Positions 43,601 to 52,500 of a stretch of DNA of 64,000 nucleotides are shown piece after piece (positions within the stretch are counted from its first letter, which is position 1; every line of letters begins with the position of its first letter). Source of the stretch: Limnomonas spitsbergensis. Its lineage: Eukaryota; Chlorophyta; Chlorophyceae; Chlamydomonadales. The stretch is taken from contig JAYJMM010000036.1 in the NCBI GenBank assembly GCA_037349105.1, positions 4,376,001 through 4,440,000 of the forward strand. Reading direction: 5' to 3'. The translations under genes and the position numbers were made by a program. The notes below the pieces were generated by a model. It was given only the letters and a program-made list of their open reading frames with translations, did not search any database and had not been told where the DNA came from.

Positions 43601-46523
43601 AACCTCCCATCCTGGGGTCCGGATCGGGCTGTGGTAGCATTTTAAGTCGAAACAGCAGGCTAGCCTCCTGGCCCGCCTCTTGCTGCCCCATTTCCTGCCT
43701 TCGTAGCACGTCCAGCTGATCAACAAAGTTCCTGAGCACTGCAACCCAGCGTCCCGTGCTGTACGCCGCTGGGTCACCCCAAGGCCCCTGTGCCGCTGTT
43801 TGTGCTGGCTGGCTGATCTGGGGATATCCCGGGCGCCCGTTGCTCTTCTTGTCTGCTGCTGCCCCCTCGGGCCTGCGAGCGTGCTGGTCTGCTGCCTGCT
43901 GAAGGCTGATCCCCGTTGTGACCTGGTTTGCCTCTTCCTCCAGTGTGATTCCGTTACCAAGCTCTATAGCGGCCCTCCTGCTTCTGCGCTCTTTCATTGC
44001 TGCCTGCTCCTGAAAGATGCCGCGCATCCACGCGCGCCTCAGCTGTGGCAGCTCTCCCACCATGCCGTACCTTGGACTTCCTGGTCCTGGGCCGCTGTCT
44101 GCTGGCACGTAGTTGCCCTCTGCATCCCGAGCCTCTGCTCTGGTGACGCTATCCTGGTCCGAGGGCCTGGCTCCTGCCTCGTGCCACTCCTCATCTGACT
44201 CGGTGATCTCAACCAGTGGTGGTGGGCCCTCTGAAACGTTGTCGCTGAGCTCTGGGATCCTGCTGTCTGAGTCCTCCGTGGGCGGTGTGCTGACACTGTC
44301 CAGGGGCGCCTGGGGCTCTGCCCGTCCCCTAGGCTCAGCCTCCAGTGCTGATACCCCCAAGTCGTCCACATACTCCAGCAGCTCCCATGAGGCTGCTGCC
44401 GCCCCAAATGTTACAAATGCCACCTGGGTCCATTCCGGCTCCCCATCCTGGACAGGGCCGTCGGTGGCTGCCGCTGGCTCCTCTGCATCGGCGCCTCGCC
44501 TGCCCACCGGCCCATGTCCCCTACTCGGCTGGTTCCTCAAGTCCTCCAACTCCTCCTTGATGCCTACTTCCCCTGCTCCTCTGAACAGAGGGTGCAGCGT
44601 GCGCACCCCTGCTGGGTGCGCTTGTCTCCACAACTGCGTCGTTATGACGTCAGCCTGCCAATAGGGCAGCACGCTGCTGGCCCTGTTGTCGTGCCACGCC
44701 CTCCGCTCCTGACGCACCCACTGGTGCACATATGCTGCCAGGCGTTCTACTGCGAACGGCGAGCTCGCCAGCTCTTCCTCTCCTTCCCACATGGCTCCTG
44801 ATGCTGGCGACTGCTGGGGTCCGTAAGGCCATGTTGGACAGGCTGTTATTTCTGTAGGCGCCCACTGATCCTCTACGCCCCACACATGCCGCATGGCCGC
44901 TGATCGCTGTCCTGGGAGCAGGACCCTCTGCAGCGCCATTAGCATGAGCGTCCACACTGTCGGGTCTGCTCCCCTAGCGTAGGTATAGGCATGGAACTCC
45001 GCCTCGTCTACTGACGCGCACTTAGTGACTGCCACGTCCTGCTGGTGCCTTGCAAACAGGTAGACGGGCAGATCATCGTGAGTCGCGTGCATGTGGATCC
45101 ATGCCGATGAAACGGGCAACTCCTCATCAGCCATCTCCTCATAGTAGTAAGTTACTAGCTGCTGGACTGGAATGGCTGCCCTGGCGTCCCCTGGCGCTGG
45201 CCCCCACGGCACTGCTTGTCCTGCGACCGTCCTGGGGATGACGATGGACGCCTCTATGGTCGCCTCACACCGCCCTGGCCTGCCTGGGTGACACAGCCCT
45301 GCCCTCACTGGGGCCTGCTCTGTTGTTTCCACAAATCTCTCGAACTCGCCCATGGCTTGGACTGGCACATAAAATGCGCGGTCTCTGAGGGCTGGGTGCC
45401 CCATCAGCTCACGGACACAATCCATCGCCCACGGTGTGCGCATGAATCCTGGCTGCGCGCCCTGCCACATCCCCTCGGCTGGCGCAATGTCTGGCATGTC
45501 CGGGTGCGCCCAGCATGCTGCATCCACCGTTGTGATGCCTGCTGCAATGGCGAGACTCACCATCTCGCTAACGCAGTGTGCATAGATGGGGTGCCGCGAC
45601 CATCCCCTCTGCATGTAATCTGCTATATTTGTGCTGGGCAGGATGTATCCTTTGAGCGCAGCGCCCAGCATGACAGCTGTCACTGCGTCCCACGGGAAAA
45701 TCATCCTGGCAACTGCCTGCATGGCTGCTGCCCTGTCAACACATGTCTGCTCTCCGCCGTCCAGGAGCCTATGGTTCTGCAACCGACATGGCCCGTCCCT
45801 GCACTCCCCTGGCATAGTCAGCATGGCCCCGGAGGTGGACGCCTCTGGCATCTCTTCCCCCAGGCGGAAGTACTGCACAAAGGGCTCGCCTGCTGGCAGC
45901 GACTGCGGGAACGGCTGTATGTAGATGCGTTCTCTGCTGTAGGACCTGTCTCTGCTGAAGGACTGGTCAAGCTGCCTGTCCTCGCCCCTTGCGTCAGACC
46001 TCCCTTCCCTCTCGCTGCTGTGCTGTGTCTCTCCGTCCTCGTCGATACCTCCCCAAGCATTGCACCGAGAGCTGGTGCCTTTATGGGTCCTAACGGGCCC
46101 CGCCCGAGCGTCCAGCTGGCTCCCTGCTGCGGTCCCTCTGGCCGCTGGGAGTCGCGACCCCGCTCTGTGTGGCTCCTCTGTCTCGGCGGCTGCTCCCGCT
46201 ACCCCTCTGCCTGTGTCTTGATTGCCCTCCGGGGTACCTGGACATAACACGCCAAACTCTCTTTCATGCAAGGGCGAGGGTTCCTGAGGCTCATATCTGC
46301 CTGCTGAAAGGTTGGATCCTGAATCGGTATCCCACCCGTCTACGTCGTGCTGGGGTACTGCCTCCCGCTCGCGTCTCTCAAACTCATCCCACTGCTCATC
46401 ATACTTGTCCCATTCCCTGTCTAGGAACCTCTGCATCAGATTTGGCCATCCTACACACGGAGCTGGGCACCCCCTCCTCTGGAGATCCTTCAAGAACTCC
46501 AACGCATGTGCTACGGATCTGGC
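37602..46523 (-). CDS. Pol polyprotein: RT, RNase H, cytosine methyltransferase, DDE integrase, PHD
   Basis: Open for 2973 codons in the same frame as the upstream ORF, separated only by TAG. There is no ATG in the first codons (the first start-like codon, 46502, is TTG), so readthrough expression is likely. The N-terminal ~1150 residues are unrecognised: acidic/Arg-rich, with a globular-looking region around residues 230-650. A strongly hydrophobic segment follows (GALQLILVWLLLSVCVPGAQA, split around 42990-42925). Then come RT (about 42500-41580, FIDD at 41958-41969), RNase H (about 41520-41130), a DNMT3/DRM-type methyltransferase (about 40745-39700), integrase with zinc finger and D,D,E (about 39250-38450), an SH3-like end, and a PHD finger (38093-37959). 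This polyprotein would copy, possibly methylate, integrate and target the element. Maturation presumably uses the protease-like region in the upstream ORF. Confidence 0.93.
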   Translation of the reverse strand, partial: ARSVAHALEFLKDLQRRGCPAPCVGWPNLMQRFLDREWDKYDEQWDEFERREREAVPQHDVDGWDTDSGSNLSAGRYEPQEPSPLHEREFGVLCPGTPEGNQDTGRGVAGAAAETEEPHRAGSRLPAARGTAAGSQLDARAGPVRTHKGTSSRCNAWGGIDEDGETQHSSEREGRSDARGEDRQLDQSFSRDRSYSRERIYIQPFPQSLPAGEPFVQYFRLGEEMPEASTSGAMLTMPGECRDGPCRLQNHRLLDGGEQTCVDRAAAMQAVARMIFPWDAVTAVMLGAALKGYILPSTNIADYMQRGWSRHPIYAHCVSEMVSLAIAAGITTVDAACWAHPDMPDIAPAEGMWQGAQPGFMRTPWAMDCVRELMGHPALRDRAFYVPVQAMGEFERFVETTEQAPVRAGLCHPGRPGRCEATIEASIVIPRTVAGQAVPWGPAPGDARAAIPVQQLVTYYYEEMADEELPVSSAWIHMHATHDDLPVYLFARHQQDVAVTKCASVDEAEFHAYTYARGADPTVWTLMLMALQRVLLPGQRSAAMRHVWGVEDQWAPTEITACPTWPYGPQQSPASGAMWEGEEELASSPFAVERLAAYVHQWVRQERRAWHDNRASSVLPYWQADVITTQLWRQAHPAGVRTLHPLFRGAGEVGIKEELEDLRNQPSRGHGPVGRRGADAEEPAAATDGPVQDGEPEWTQVAFVTFGAAAASWELLEYVDDLGVSALEAEPRGRAEPQAPLDSVSTPPTEDSDSRIPELSDNVSEGPPPLVEITESDEEWHEAGARPSDQDSVTRAEARDAEGNYVPADSGPGPGSPRYGMVGELPQLRRAWMRGIFQEQAAMKERRSRRAAIELGNGITLEEEANQVTTGISLQQAADQHARRPEGAAADKKSNGRPGYPQISQPAQTAAQGPWGDPAAYSTGRWVAVLRNFVDQLDVLRRQEMGQQEAGQEASLLFRLKMLPQPDPDPRMGGYSRAVRELREELTERVSALYTGRAEGADTQQPSDSRSRQAQTGRGEDLASRVAGAQDTIRRGCGQDEPAGAGSSKAVQRANYRQERMAQCSTGQIPGAGPERASAIWADTAKLQGKKSKKARRRAGKAQRAAADRNRGSRPGLDCPALPLRVSQVDLEITWARGQQPPAQIAEPGVQPAEQLPQQPMRKTTACRGLLTCTAIKGILTGALQLILVWLLLSVCVPGAQATGQGVRGGGFTAGQGAFVSGREAAAKLSSGWLRPPAVSSMRDTGGRGACSQQERWHNGSTTGEEELPAVDDPQAAVVIDMFQPGGVVEPPAEYVKTKEGWLLGKHPDFTAEQQESLEQSLRDRQGAFAYSMEDLPGYCGTQGEFTLALEDEVSSCFQKSRDMPPPKAAIFKEKCQPMIEAGIIVKVPQGGPIKFAANSVVAAKKSAETGEWTDHRIAHDMRRLNLRTAKQEFAIPRMETIFQNLGTAKIFSKVDLRSGFMQIPIKVEDQPKTAFWMGPELWMYTKLNFGLRNGPPFFQRMMEEEIARAGLSAFCVAFIDDLLVYSDTPAEHIRHVELMLDMLHSVGLRAHPDKSLFGCATVEYLGHNVSAQGLTPHAAKIAAVMALPEPASVKNIQEVMGFLNFYRCYVPDFSKKAACINALLVQGVPFVWGPEQSQAFQLIKTEMCEGGRVLRRPDYSGTGPDGKGPPRPFLLYTDFSKQGIGAVLGQCDDSGREYMVACTSRSLNKSERNYSSFQGEMLAAVYAARTYRHMLFGCKVHLITDHEPLTYLMDNQTLVGQHARWALMLQELDITIVHRSGACHQNADIPSRSPLPSSADRTGARLDTVAPEPAAREEASGKQVALLTGLGRVNQWHADQIVRMAQEGRRRVQMLRAAEAACVTAPVGQEISSAATDDDEQAQPVSTAEQAFSNRERSRTMISDVLADLPRVTPPHSLAGLDTACLSSGAVRAMETEGVVLFEPFGGMCSGLEMVLRAGIPVVQYLYADISEEVREIAGGRLLQLHKGFPQLLPVRAFDKAFRALPQDVYAITAEHLKEAGAQEGRQWFMVAGCWECQDLSSAGKGRGLAGERSKSFFPLVKLLGTLQFLQGPRPPAYLIENVAMQLNQKSEKASVEAFQEVCRILGTPALFDAAQVGSYAHRTRNYWGNIAPAADIEFVIRASTRPREGIVDDILDKGSKAQVVSCPDNGGYRINVTGQPRKVLPCLMATPSSYAFRNGQNGMVYRPMGDLQEPNANERERAMGYAVGSTLPRPDFPEAARRAALGRCMDSWALSAWLNVALECAKIMPAELTRRAKLPGQDRDPVLGATLMSSHYALATAGNACSGSGEAAASYRQCLGESAAADWADAAQEPGGNASEAQVDVEIRVTREIESEKDQPGCPAGPSARVDVWADEPVLRFLREKTYVQGTELGEQTRIQRRAAPFQWESERGGILMRLMPDGRRCVVPRPEDRLAVIQTAHAGTGHFGSHRTAFMVMQQHWWRGLRAAVKKAVQECGVCDRARASTFNHIQPNLHPLPIEGLFFRWGVDLCGPFTTTSRGNRFVMVCVEHYSKWVELIPIPSKASDVTALAFFQNIVARFGGCAEVVTDQGTEFQGEFQDMLLDCFIDHRTTSANHPQADGLSERAVQTLKAGLRKCCEEGSSDESWDKMVPWVALGFRCSPQQATRMAPYEVLFGQRPTFPSRVGADLWSTAKVATAEEAADLLLARVARIKEALPVAGEHLKIAQHRDKLRYARIRGGGYVPQVRRFAEGDYVYVKYSSERRSLDPKARPEILRVKTLGATGTLVLEGADGLTVTENAVNCSPCHLPNLRGVVDFSGTRPNNSLSCEVCQLPDRGEVMLLCDACNTGWHMDCLVPVLEEVPEGEWLCPHCTPEDKGAGPAAVAGPPTEERSLQVQGRPSPAARAAARTAQEADVMDRPEVEVMATNPATRQMERGIARPMANGLYDISYTTGRGEANVTPRAVTRRAKVAKEAAREEEESALEDFTGT
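37959..38093 (-). other. PHD finger at pol C-terminus (element 2)
   Basis: C4HC3 pattern: CEVC, CDAC, GWHMDC, CPHC. PHD fingers read histone H3 tails. Its place after the integrase matches the chromodomain position in chromoviruses, suggesting a role in target choice. Confidence 0.9.
38450..39250 (-). other. DDE integrase (element 2)
   Basis: HHCC-type zinc segment (HAGTGHFG...ECGVCDRA), then core D in WGVDLCGPF, D in VVTDQGTEF and E in ADGLSERAVQ. All catalytic residues are present. Confidence 0.95.
39700..40745 (-). other. C5-cytosine methyltransferase domain in pol (element 2)
   Basis: Motif I FEPFGGMCSGLE; motif II-like YADIS; motif IV GCWECQDLS with the catalytic Cys near 40410; motif VI LIENV; motif VIII HRTRNYWGN; motif IX RKVLPCLMATPSSYA; motif X RERAMGY...ALGRCMDSWALSAWL. 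HRxRNYWGN and the LGRxxS-like end resemble DNMT3/DRM enzymes more than DNMT1. The usual PC dipeptide of motif IV is EC here. Substrate and activity are inferred. Confidence 0.9.
41130..41520 (-). other. RNase H domain (element 2)
   Basis: Gypsy-type RNase H: LLYTDFSKQGIGAVL, SSFQGEMLAAVYA, LITDHEPLTYL and GACHQNADIPSR supply the acidic active-site residues and the end motif. Confidence 0.93.
41580..42500 (-). other. Reverse transcriptase domain (element 2)
   Basis: Ty3/gypsy-like RT: KVDLRSGFMQIPI (motif with catalytic D), FGLRNGPPFFQRMM, AFIDDLLVYS (catalytic DD) and VEYLGHNVS. Begins after GYCGTQGEFTLALEDEV. Confidence 0.95.
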
Positions 46524-46526
46524 CTA
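46524..46526 (-). promoter_or_regulatory. In-frame TAG between gag and pol; predicted readthrough
   Basis: Element strand reads GCA GGG TAG GCC AGA TCC. The frame is open on both sides for thousands of codons, and pol lacks an ATG of its own nearby. Confidence 0.7.
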
Positions 46527-49500
46527 CCCTGCAGGCATAGTCCCATAATGGTTCATGGCTAACGCCTCTACAGCCATCGCCCAGTGGTTTACCTGACTGG
46601 CTACCTGCCCTTCTGGCATCCTCTGAGGGGCCACCTGAACTGGTCCTGCCTGACTGACCTCAGCCTGGTAGGCATCTCTGTCCTGGCTAATTTCCATGTG
46701 GCCTGTCATGAAGCACGTGTGGCCTCCTGTCCCCTCCCACCTTGGTTGCTCGCCCTCCGGTGGTTCCTGTCGCGCTGGCGGTTCTGGCCACGCGCTGGGG
46801 CCTGCTGCCCCCTGCTGGAAGTCCCTTGCACTGGGAGTTCCCATGGCAGTATCGAAGGTCCTGCGCCTGCTCTCCATGGGCATCCCCTGGCCCCTGCCTG
46901 GGCCCCAAGTTCCATAGCCCCGCGCTGGGCCTGCAGGTGCCCCTGGCCTGTCGCCTGTCAGCCCGGCCTGCTCCGGGTTGGTGCACTCGTTGGCAAAGTG
47001 CCCCGGCTGATTGCACTTGAAGCACAATCCACCATGGCGCGGTCCCAGGTGACGCCTAGGCTCTGCCGCCCCGCTGCCCTCTGCCAGGGTTCTGTTTGTC
47101 GGCCCGGGGCCTGGGCCTCTCTGGTGCTCCTGCCCCTGCCTGTAAGGCCTGGCAACCTCAGCATGGTGCCGTTCCCTGGATCTGCCCCTGGGCTGGTCCC
47201 TGCATGGTGACCGCTGTCTGCGGTCCCTGCTCCTTTCCTCGCTGTTGCTGCGCCTCCCTGCGCCCTGCCGCTGGGTCCTGGCTGCCGGCGTTGGCACCGC
47301 CCCTTGGCGCTCCTCACTGATGGCCCTTTGCGCGCTTCTGCTGCGCCGCCGTAGCCTTCTGTCCCCTGAGCCGCTCTCGTCGCTGCTAGAAGGACTGCGC
47401 TTCTTCGGCTCCTCCATGCCGGAATGCTCGCTGTCCACGTCTGGTAGCGGGGACGGGGTCGCCAACATTGCCCTGACGCACCCCGCCAACTCCGGGTCTG
47501 TTTCAAATGGGAGTGGCTGCCCGTGGTTTGGCGGCCCCCCCAAGTGTTGTAGTCCCAGGGCCTCCTGCAGCCCGGTCAGCTCCTCTGCCCGCAGGATGTA
47601 CTCTCGCTGGACCGTTGTCATGACCTGCTGACCATCCGTGATGACCTTCCACTCGGCCAGCTGGCCTTTCAGGTAATCCACAAATTCCGCTGACTGCTTC
47701 CACATTTGCCGCTCTCTCCATCTTAGAGCCTTTTTCAGCCCGTTGACTTGCCCTGCCAGCCTGTTGATTTGCCTGTCTTGTGGGCTGGTCCCTGGCTCTG
47801 GAACCTTCTCTACGCTGCAATCTTCCTCCTCCTCTGCTTCCTGCGCCTCATCTTCGCTGTTGCTGGCTGATTGCGCGGGGGCCCTTGCCGCCCCTGGCTT
47901 TCCTTGCCCCTGCTGCTGTTGCGCCTGCCTACCCTTGCCGTTGCTGGCCTGCTGCACTCTAGGCCCTGCCACCTGCGGTTGCTTTTGCAGCTGCTGCTGT
48001 TGCTGCTGCTGCTCTCCCCTGCTGCGCGTTGAAGTTGCCTGTGCAGCTCTATCGGCTGCAGCTGTGCCGTATCCCCTCCTCTGCGCTGCAGGCGGCCCTG
48101 CCTGCACCGCAGGCGCTGTTTCGGGTGTCCGCGAAAAGTCCTGAATCCTCCTCTCACACTCCTCCACCGCGTGCTTGTCTGGTTTTCCGCACAAGGCGCA
48201 CGGGTAGGCGGGGCATGCTGGCATGAAGTCCCTGACCGCCCTCTTCTCAACGTCAGAGAGTTCCGCGGCTCTGCGCGCTCTTGCCATTTCCTCTGCGGTT
48301 GGTGTGGCGGTCTCTTCCACTGCTGCTTCGACTGGCACCAGCCTGCGCCTTTGTAGCCTGGGGTTTGGCTCGCTGCTGGGTCCTGCGCCCTGTTCGGCCC
48401 TCATAGCGGTACCTGCGCGTGTGGCCATGGAATGCTGTAAGAGCGGTTCGTGCTCTGTTTCAACTGTTGCAGCTGGCCACCCCTCTCTTTCTGCGAATCC
48501 ACACTGAATTCCTGCCCATGCCACTGCTGCTGCCTGGTACCCCCCTGCCGGAGATGCCCGCAGTAGTGGCAGCGTAAGGTCCTTGACCCCTTGCACTCTC
48601 TGTGGGCCCTCTCTGGGCCGTAAGGTCAGCCTTCCTGCTGCCTCTAAGACCCCGTTATACTTGAGGAACTCTGGGTTCCCTACCAAGTGCTCATATGCAT
48701 CCGGTGGTGTCTTAACGACCCTGACCACCGTGGGCTCCATAATGGCATTGGGCCCTCCGTATCCATACACCACATAAATGAACAGTACTCCATACAGATC
48801 TGCCCCTGCATTGTCTGTGGTACGAATCTTCTCGTCTGTACGCACCAGCTCCGCCCCCATGGCAACTAATTGCTCTGCAATATTGACAGTGATGACATGG
48901 CACGTGCATGCGGAGTCCATGAGTGCTTTCTGAGCCACCAGGACCTTCCCATTGACCATAAGTCCCACACACTGCTCCAGGTTGCTTCTGTCATTTTTGA
49001 AATACTGCAGCTTGGGTGCAGCCGTCACCGTTCTACCCTCTGGCCTGGTGTTACTAGTCTCACCCCTGTGGCCGGTGTTGTCTCCTCCCATGGGCATCGT
49101 GGTGAACGACAGCGCTGAGAGCCGCTCGTTCAACTTGAACACCTGTAGGCGGATGTCAGACATATCGTCAGCTAGTTTACTCAATACCAGCCTCTTTGCT
49201 CCCTTCCTGGAGGGTTGTACCGTGAATCCTGGTACTGGTTCCTCCTCCTGCGAAGGTTCTGGCAAAAACGACTTAGGACGGGCGTTATGAACTGCCTGCT
49301 TGAAACCTGCAGGCTTGGGTACCAGCCCAACCTGCGTCATGAGTGCTACGGACTCGCTGAGCATCTCTGCCATGGTCTGGTGCCATCCCTCTGGCTCAGC
49401 CTGCCCCGTTGCATTGCTGAGATGCGACACGTGGGCTGCCTGCTGCGCCTGACCTCCCTGGCCAGGCCCAGGCCTAGGATACTGTCTGTTGTTCTGATTC

Positions 49501-52500
49501 CTGTCATACGGCCTGCCTGCCGCCTGTCCCTGCTGCGGCCTTGGCGGCAGGGGATACTGCTGTTGCTGCGGATACTGCTGTTGCTGCGGATACTGCTGTT
49601 GCGGCTGTCTGGCCGGTCCAGGTGTGATGTCTGTAACCAGGGGCATAGGTCTGCGCTCATCCCTGGCCCTGGGCGCCCTGCAATCCCTGGCTAGGTGCGA
49701 CGTACTACCGCACTGGTAGCATGCCTTGGCTGCGCTTGAGCCACCCTCAGCGTTGTAATTTGCCGCCCCTGCTTGGTCCACCCAGGTAACTCCTCTGGGT
49801 TTACCATCCATCCGCGCCTGTGGTACTGCTGCTGAGCCTGTGGGGTGCACAATTCCATCAAGGCGTGTTCGCATCTCCCACTGTCCTGCTCTCTCTCTCC
49901 TGCCCCTGTTGGGCTGTGCCTCTCCCTGGCCAGGCCCGCTGTTGGTTATCTGCCTGAAGCCGGTACCTCCCAGGTCACCCATTTCCAGGGCAAACCTCTC
50001 CCACAGCACCACCTGCTGCGTGAGTACTGCGATTTGGTCTTCATCGCTCATGCTGAGATACCCTGGCACCGTCATAACGAACTTGCTCAGCTTGGCTCTA
50101 GCAACCGCTGGGAGTCCGTCATGGAACATGCGCGAGACCGAGTGGCTTCTGCCGAAGTGATCTACTGCATCCCTTGAGATCTGCAGCAACTCTGCCGTTG
50201 TCAGTACTCTGTGAGCAAATGCTTCCACCGTCTCCTCTGGCTTGACGTCCGGGTCTAGAGTAGTTTTTACTCCTAGCCTGAGGTTGGTGATGGCCGTCCT
50301 CTCCTCTGAAGTTGGCTTTCCCACCTCCTCCTGGACCACCCTGATCCACAACGTGAGTAGCGAAGCTTCGCAACCCTGCTGCTCCGCTGGGGCTATCCAC
50401 TGCTGTCCGATCCGCTCCACCTCTCTGGCAATTCTGTTTCCTGCGTGGGGCGCTGCCCTGATGGCTGCCATCAGCGGCCTCATGCTGGCAGGCTTGCTGT
50501 CCCACAGCTTGACCAGCGACTTGATCAGCAACGTCATAGCTGACGGCGACTGGCATGATCCAGCTATTTCACCTGCCACCACGGCCAATGCTGGTTGGTC
50601 ATCTGACATTGCCAACCTGTTGTGCGATCCCCAGTACCCACACGCCTGGCAATACTTTCTGGCTGCAACCGCTCCTGGGTGTGACATATCCAGGACTGGT
50701 ACGTTGCCTTGGATGGCTGGGATCTTGGCTACCTTGGCTACCCCTGCCAGCTGCAATACCATCTGTTGCTGCAGCTGCAGGTTCACCCTCGCCTGCTCCC
50801 GATCGAGCCTTTTCATTTCCTGGTCGCTGGACTCCTGTCTGGCTCCTGGCCTGCGTCTGTCCGCTCCCCCTGGTCCCGAATCTACTGACCCTGACCGCGA
50901 CCTAGGTCCTCCACTGCCGCCCCTCGATGGGCTGCGGCCTGAATGATACCTGTCATGTCTGTTATAATCCTCATCATGATCGTGAGCGCCTCTTGATGGC
51001 TGTCTGCCCGCTCTGCCTGCCGAGCCTCTACTTCCTTCGGGTGGCGGTCGTTCTGGTTCGCTTCTGCTTGGTCTGCTGTCAGATCCAGGTCTCCAAGGCT
51101 GTGCTCTACCGGGCTCTGCCTGTCCCCTGGGCAGCTCCTGGTCTTGCCATTCCTGCCGCACACCTCTGCTGCGTTCCGCTGGTCCCCTTAATTGCTCCTG
51201 GCTCTGCTGGCTTGGCTGTTCCCTGCCCTCTGCCTGTCCTCTGGGCGGCTCTTGGCTATGCTGGTGAGGTTGTTCCCTGGAGTATGCCTGCCCCCTGGGC
51301 GGCTCCCGGCTCTGCCGACCTGGCTGCGTCCCGCCTGTGTAATTCCTGGCGTAGGAATCAGACTGTGTTTCCTCTTTGGCCTCCTGTATTTTTGGGCCAC
51401 TGCTCTGTGCGCTGCCTGCAGGCTCATTCCTCCTAGCTCCTCTTGCCGCGCCTGGCTGCCTGTTCCTCAGGAATTCCTTGATGTAATCCACCTGGGTTTC
51501 CTGGTATGCGTTCTCTTTGTCCTCGACTATGCGCAGCAACTCATAAGACTCTTGCCTGCTTGCTCTGCGTGTCGCTGTGCTTTGCTCTGCCATTCTGGCA
51601 AGTGATTGGCTAGTCAATTCCGCCCTTTCGCTGGCGGCTGGACTGCTGGCTCTGGGTGCTTCCCTGCCCCTTGGCCGTCCTCTGAGGCTGGGCTCGCTGC
51701 TGACCTCGAAGGCTGCAGATCTGAGTGTTGGTGTTGGCGCGGCTCCTGCCTGCTGCTGCCACCTTTGCACCTCCCTGATCCCCTCAGGCCGCTGCACCCC
51801 TGTTTCAAATCCTTCCCACACCTGGTCCTCCTCATCCTCTGGTTCTGACCCAGGTTCCTCCTGGTCTCCTGTGACCTCTTTGCACCATTCGTCTGCGAAG
51901 GCTTTAACAGCCCTGGCTGCTTCGTGTCCCGTCCTTCCCTTGGATACCTGTCCAAGGGCGGCTAACAGTAGCGCCCTGTCCAGACCTGTGTGGGGGATAC
52001 CCAACATGGCCTTTGTTGCCCATCCCCGCAGATGATGGGCCTTGAACTCCTCAATGGCTGTGACCTGGTCCTGGAAATGCAAGAACGTCCTGGAGCACAC
52101 TTGCTTCCACAGGTCTGTTGCCCACTGCACAATTCCTGCCCAACCGATCGGCCCTTCTACCTCCTCATTTCCGCACGCGACTCCCCCGGTCTCCGAGCGC
52201 TCTGGCTCTCTCTGCCTCTGGCTGCCAGATCCCTCCTTGGACGTCTGCGCAGGTCTGTTCACGTTGGGTGGAAAACTGGACAGCGGTGTGCCGAAGACTG
52301 TGGATCCAGCTCCTCTTCTAACCAGTGCCTTGCGCGGCTGCAGCTGCTGCACGGGACGCAGTTCTGCTGTAGTCTGCTGCCCCTGCTTTTCCTGAACTGG
52401 GTCTGGCTGTTCTTCCTCGGATAGATCAGCCCAAGGCTTCCCTACCGGCTCAGCTGGTTTCTCCCTGTCCTTGCCTGCCTGCGAGCTCTGTCTGCCTGCT

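Noticed and set aside
46500..46502. Independent start codon for pol at 46502
   Set aside because: The codon is TTG, not ATG; the frame is open back to the TAG.
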